Positions 6,004-8,871 of a stretch of DNA of 8,871 nt are shown one piece after another. The position numbers and the translations under genes are program-made. Below the pieces are notes generated by a model, which saw only the letters and a list, made by a program, of their open reading frames with translations, searched no databases and was not told where the DNA came from. Source of the stretch: an uncultured Collinsella sp. (GTDB lineage Bacteria > Actinomycetota > Coriobacteriia > Coriobacteriales > Coriobacteriaceae); contig CAAENI010000061.1 in the NCBI GenBank assembly GCA_900757285.1, positions 1 to 8,871 of the forward strand, read 5' to 3'. Within the stretch, counting starts at the first letter, position 1. The number at the start of each line of letters is the position of its first letter.

Positions 6004-6028
6004 AAGGAACGTCCCTAAGTGCCGACTG
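6004..6028 (+). repeat. Degenerate short repeat, copy 2 (right flank of the insertion sequence)
   Basis: Begins AAGGAACGTCCC and continues through TGCCGAC. It matches 4418-4442 at 19 of 25 positions in direct orientation. Too long and too imperfect to be an IS110 target duplication; a pre-existing tandem repeat fits better. Confidence 0.5.
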
Positions 6029-6094
6029 GATGCATTAGGAGTATTATCGTCTGCGCAAATAACTAGCGAATCGCATGTTAGAGATTGAGAGCGT

Positions 6095-7477
6095 ATGGCC
6101 GATACCGTATCTAAGCACATTGACATGACCACCGGCTCGCTGTGGCGAAATATTCCCCTGTTCGCCTTCCCCGTGGCCGCCACGAGCATCTTGGAGCAGC
6201 TATCGAACCTCATCGCCACGGTCATCATCGGTAACTTCTCAGGCGACCAGGGAACCCTCGCCATGGCGGCGGTCGGCTCCAATGTTCCGCTTACCAGTCT
6301 TATGCTCAACCTGTTTATCGGCATGTCGCTTGGCTCCAACGTGGTCATTGCCAACGCTATCGGCCGCAACGATCAGAACATGGTCAAACGCGCCGTCCAT
6401 ACCTCGATTTTAATGGCGCTCGTGGGCTTTGTCGTCATCGCCCTGGGCGAGATCTTTGCCGAGCCCATGCTCGCCGCGCTCAACGTTCCCGCCGAGACCA
6501 TGCCGCTCGCCTCACTCTACCTACGCGTCTTTTTGCTGAGCATGCCCTCGATTTTGCTTTACAACTTTGAGGCCGCGATCTTCCGCTCCGTCGGCATCAC
6601 CCGCATGCCGCTGCAGGCGCTTGCCGTGTCCACCGTCCTCAACATATGCCTGGACCTCGTCTTTGTCCCCGTACTCCACTGGGGCGTCGCGGGCGTCGCC
6701 ATCGCCACCGCCATCGCCTACACCGTCAGCGCCGCGACGCTCTTTATCCGCCTGCTCAAGACCGATTCCGTCGTCCGCGTTACCCCGCGCGATCTGGCTA
6801 TCGACCCCGTCGCCCTCAAGCGCATCGTCAAGATCGGCCTGCCCGCCGGTATCCAAAGCGCCGTCTTTGCCGTCGCCAACATCATCATCCAGTCCGCCAT
6901 CAACAGCTTGGGCACCGAGGTCATGGCAGCATCCAGCGCCGCCATGAGCCTGGAGTACGTGTGCTACAACCTGCTTAACAGCTTTAGCCAGGCTTGTACC
7001 ACCTTTGTGGGGCAAAACCACGGCGCTCGCCAAATCGACCGCTGCACCAAGACGCTCAAAGTCTGCCTGGTCGAAGGCGGCATCGTTGCACTCACCACGA
7101 TTATCGTTATCGTCGGTCTGGGGCGCGAGATCCTGGCGCTGTTCAACAGCGATCCCAACATCGTCTCGATCGGCTATATCCGCGTGTGCTCGATCTTCCC
7201 GGCATACGCCTTTAGCATGTTCTACGAGAACATGTCCGGCTACCTGCGCGGCTTTGGCATCTCGCTCATGCCCGCCCTCATCACCATGATCTGCGTCTGC
7301 GGCATCCGCTTCTATTGGGTGTTCTGCGTGTTCCCGCACTTCCGCACCTTTGCGAACATCATGATGGTCTACCCCATCAGCCTGGGCACCACGGCATTCT
7401 TTATGGTCGTGGCGGTACTACTCTGCCACCCGGCACGCACCTATCGCGCCACCCAAGCCAAAGCGACAGCCCGCTAA
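6095..7477 (+). CDS. MATE-family multidrug/metabolite exporter
   Basis: A 460-residue membrane protein of the NorM/DinF-type MATE family, which exports cationic drugs or metabolites in exchange for Na+ or H+. Length and the run of about twelve hydrophobic segments are normal for the family. Typical features are LWRNIPLFAFPVAATSILEQ at the first helix, the loop IGMSLGSNVVIANAIGRND around residues 75-95, VLNICLDLVFV near 190, and FVGQNHGARQ near 305, which mirrors the first loop in the second half. The ATG at 6095 has only a weak GAGAG-type ribosome binding site. TATTAT (6042-6047) is a fair -10 but has a poor -35. The insertion sequence ends about 90 bp upstream, so it may have changed this gene's promoter. 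The substrate cannot be told from the sequence. It converges on the LysR gene with only 27 bp between the stops and no terminator visible. Confidence 0.92.
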   Translation: MADTVSKHIDMTTGSLWRNIPLFAFPVAATSILEQLSNLIATVIIGNFSGDQGTLAMAAVGSNVPLTSLMLNLFIGMSLGSNVVIANAIGRNDQNMVKRAVHTSILMALVGFVVIALGEIFAEPMLAALNVPAETMPLASLYLRVFLLSMPSILLYNFEAAIFRSVGITRMPLQALAVSTVLNICLDLVFVPVLHWGVAGVAIATAIAYTVSAATLFIRLLKTDSVVRVTPRDLAIDPVALKRIVKIGLPAGIQSAVFAVANIIIQSAINSLGTEVMAASSAAMSLEYVCYNLLNSFSQACTTFVGQNHGARQIDRCTKTLKVCLVEGGIVALTTIIVIVGLGREILALFNSDPNIVSIGYIRVCSIFPAYAFSMFYENMSGYLRGFGISLMPALITMICVCGIRFYWVFCVFPHFRTFANIMMVYPISLGTTAFFMVVAVLLCHPARTYRATQAKATAR

Positions 7478-7504
7478 ACACCGCACTCAACGCCACGCCA
7501 GTCA

Positions 7505-8371
7505 TTAATTGACAATATGCGAGCTCATATAGTCGATAAAGCGCCTCGTGGCGATAGGCATGGTGTCCCAGCTGCGCCAGGCGGCCACCACGTCGCGCGA
7601 GGGGGCATGCACGATGGGGCGTACGCGAATATCGGCCCGCATGCCCTCCACAGTACGACGGTAGAGCATGCTCACGCCCAGGCCCTCCTCCACCATCGCC
7701 ATGATGGTGTAGTCGTCGGTCACCTCACTCGTCACGTGCGGCGACAGCCCATGCGCCGCAAATGCATCGAGCACCAGACTCTGTTCGCCCTCATCCAACA
7801 GTACAAACGGCTCGGACGCCAGGTCGGCGAGCGTCACCTTTTCCTTTGCCGCCAGCGGATGCGCGGCCGGCAACAATGCCACCAACTCGTCGTGATAGAC
7901 CACGCGCTTCTCGAGCCCAGCGGTAAATCCGCGCGCCGTAAAACAAAAATCAACCACGCCATCGTGCACCCATTGAGCGTTGCGCGTGTAATCGCCCTGC
8001 TTGAGGGTGAAGCGTACGCCCGGGTGCAGCGCCCCAAAGTCGCGAATCACACGCGGCAGCACGGTACGACTCACGTTGGTAAACGTCGCGATGCGAATAT
8101 CGGTCGACGAAAGCCCCAGCAGCTCCTGGCGCTTGCCCTCGAGCTCGGCCTCGGCGGTCACAATCTGGCGCAGGTACGGCAGATATTGTTTACCGTCGCG
8201 CGTAAGCGAAACGCCCTGCTTACCGCGCTCGATAAGCGTGGTGCCCAGCTCGCGCTCGAGCGCCTTGACGGCCTGGCTCACTGCACTTTGCGTATAGCCC
8301 AACTCGTCCGCCGCGCGTTTCAGGCTGCCGCAATCGACCACCATACAAACAATCTGATACCGCGATGCCAT
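7505..8371 (-). CDS. LysR-family transcriptional regulator
   Basis: A 288-residue protein of normal LysR length. The N-terminal winged helix-turn-helix covers about residues 1-60, with the characteristic CGSLKRAADELGYTQSAVSQ and VKALERELGTTLIERG. A co-inducer-binding domain follows from about residue 90 (IRIATFTNVSRTVLPRVIRDF, then HDELVALLPAAHPLA and VEEGLGVSMLYRR). The start ATG (complement of 8369-8371) has GGGGAGG four bases upstream. It is divergent from the EamA-type transporter gene, 158 bp away, and LysR proteins commonly control the divergent neighbour, so that gene is the likely target. The inducer is unknown. No other role is shown by the sequence. Confidence 0.93.
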   Translation of the reverse strand: MASRYQIVCMVVDCGSLKRAADELGYTQSAVSQAVKALERELGTTLIERGKQGVSLTRDGKQYLPYLRQIVTAEAELEGKRQELLGLSSTDIRIATFTNVSRTVLPRVIRDFGALHPGVRFTLKQGDYTRNAQWVHDGVVDFCFTARGFTAGLEKRVVYHDELVALLPAAHPLAAKEKVTLADLASEPFVLLDEGEQSLVLDAFAAHGLSPHVTSEVTDDYTIMAMVEEGLGVSMLYRRTVEGMRADIRVRPIVHAPSRDVVAAWRSWDTMPIATRRFIDYMSSHIVN

Positions 8372-8529
8372 CGTGCCTCCCCATCAATGCAGACGTAAAA
8401 CGTTTTGCCAGCGCTTTTTCTGCCAACATTAGCGTTTTTTAATCATACTGAAGATACATTCGCTTTACTACATCAATATCTGGGAGCAGAATCCTTTTTA
8501 CGAAACCGTTCTGTAACAAAAGGAGTCCC
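8372..8529. promoter_or_regulatory. Divergent control region between LysR and EamA genes
   Basis: A 158-bp AT-rich stretch with no gene. It holds a perfect palindrome AAAACGTTTT (8397-8406), close to the LysR start, and a minus-strand TATGAT (complement of 8442-8447) that could be the -10 of the LysR gene; no good -35 accompanies it. I see no unmistakable T-N11-A LysR box. AAAAGGAG (8518-8525) is the ribosome binding site of the transporter gene. Confidence 0.4.
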
Positions 8530-8871
8530 ATGGATCGCAAAAAAGCAATCGCGCTCTCATTTTCCGTTCCCGTCGCATGGGGCTTTTCGTACCCCCTCAT
8601 GAAGATCGGTATGGACAGCATGAACGCCACGAGTATCGTCGCGCTGCGCTGCATCATCGCCTTTGCGGCTTGCCTGCTGCTCTTCCACAAGCACGCGTTG
8701 CGCATCAACCGTGACCTTATGGTCCGCGCCGCCATCATCGGCGCCATTATGGCAACCGAGCTCACCTGCATGTGCCTGGGCTCTAGCCTCACTTCTGCCT
8801 CCACTGCCGGCTTTTTGCAGAGCCTGACGGTCGTGATCGTGCCGTTTGCCAACGCCGCCCTGCTGCGCCGC
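8530..8871 (+). CDS. EamA/DMT-superfamily transporter, 3' end missing
   Basis: The first 114 codons of an open frame that runs off the window. The ATG at 8530 has AAAAGGAG just upstream. The product starts with a short basic stretch (MDRKKA), then a helix containing SVPVAWGFSYPLMKIGM, the usual first-helix pattern (WG, then a Pro and K/G) of EamA-domain drug/metabolite transporters. Three further hydrophobic segments follow: SIVALRCIIAFAACLLLF, AAIIGAIMATELTCMCLG and TAGFLQSLTVVIVPF, the last matching the family's conserved A-G-F-L-x-x-L segment. A full member would have about 290-310 residues and ten helices. The family exports amino acids or other small metabolites; the substrate is unknown. 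It is probably controlled by the divergent LysR protein. Confidence 0.88.
   Translation, partial: MDRKKAIALSFSVPVAWGFSYPLMKIGMDSMNATSIVALRCIIAFAACLLLFHKHALRINRDLMVRAAIIGAIMATELTCMCLGSSLTSASTAGFLQSLTVVIVPFANAALLRR

Noticed and set aside
4418..6028. Direct repeats flanking the element as a target-site duplication
   Set aside because: The copies are 25 bp and only 76 percent identical, while IS110-family insertion gives no or very short duplications; a pre-existing tandem repeat fits better.
6521..7339. 272-codon minus-strand open frame inside the MATE gene
   Set aside because: Asp- and Gly-rich shadow of a membrane protein gene, as is usual for the complement of hydrophobic codons.
7517..8398. 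293-codon plus-strand open frame opposite the LysR gene
   Set aside because: His- and Arg-rich product with no recognisable domain, fully overlapping a convincing LysR regulator.
8439..8852. 137-codon minus-strand open frame at the window end
   Set aside because: Antisense to the EamA-type gene, whose start, ribosome binding site and helices are clear.
1..8871. CRISPR array, tRNA or rRNA genes, or a phage or defence island
   Set aside because: No regularly spaced repeats, no cloverleaf or rRNA-like sequence, and no phage or defence genes were seen.

Overview
The window looks like chromosomal DNA from a GC-rich, gut-type anaerobe of the Coriobacteriia. A Collinsella-like genome is my best guess, based on recalled similarity of the galactokinase, the class II GalT and the flavoprotein N-terminus, not on a database search. 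Host genes use CGC/CGT arginine codons, ATG/GTG starts and clear GGAGG-type ribosome binding sites.

Layout. Positions 1-46 hold the first 15 codons of a minus-strand gene, probably an A-type flavoprotein (FprA-like). Positions 176-1207 encode a LacI/GalR-family repressor on the minus strand. It is divergent from galK (1546-2751) and galT (2742-4370), which overlap by 10 bp and form the Leloir galactose pathway operon. The 338-bp divergent region carries three copies of a 14-bp operator-like sequence, so the repressor very likely controls galKT and itself. Downstream of galT sits an IS110-family insertion sequence (about 4443-6001) whose transposase gene is split by a one-base frameshift. After it come a MATE-family exporter (6095-7477, plus), a convergent LysR regulator (7505-8371, minus), and the beginning of an EamA/DMT-family transporter (8530 to the window end, plus) divergent from the LysR gene.

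The most interesting part is the insertion sequence. It has an exact 15-bp inverted repeat near its ends (4448-4462 and 5986-6000). A 107-nt leader can fold and bury the transposase ribosome binding site. About 300 nt of hairpin-rich non-coding DNA lies downstream of the transposase. In that 3' region, two stretches predicted to be unpaired resemble the element's own insertion junctions. One is complementary to the reconstructed target (12 of 13 bases), and one contains pieces of both element-flank junctions. This fits the published idea that IS110/IS1111 elements use a bridge RNA or seekRNA to choose targets, but the guide assignment here is my inference from short matches. The element seems to have landed between two degenerate copies of a 27-bp-period repeat.

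Functionally, galKT handles galactose use under a local repressor. The two transporters, MATE and EamA, are separate units, and the LysR protein most plausibly controls the divergent EamA gene.
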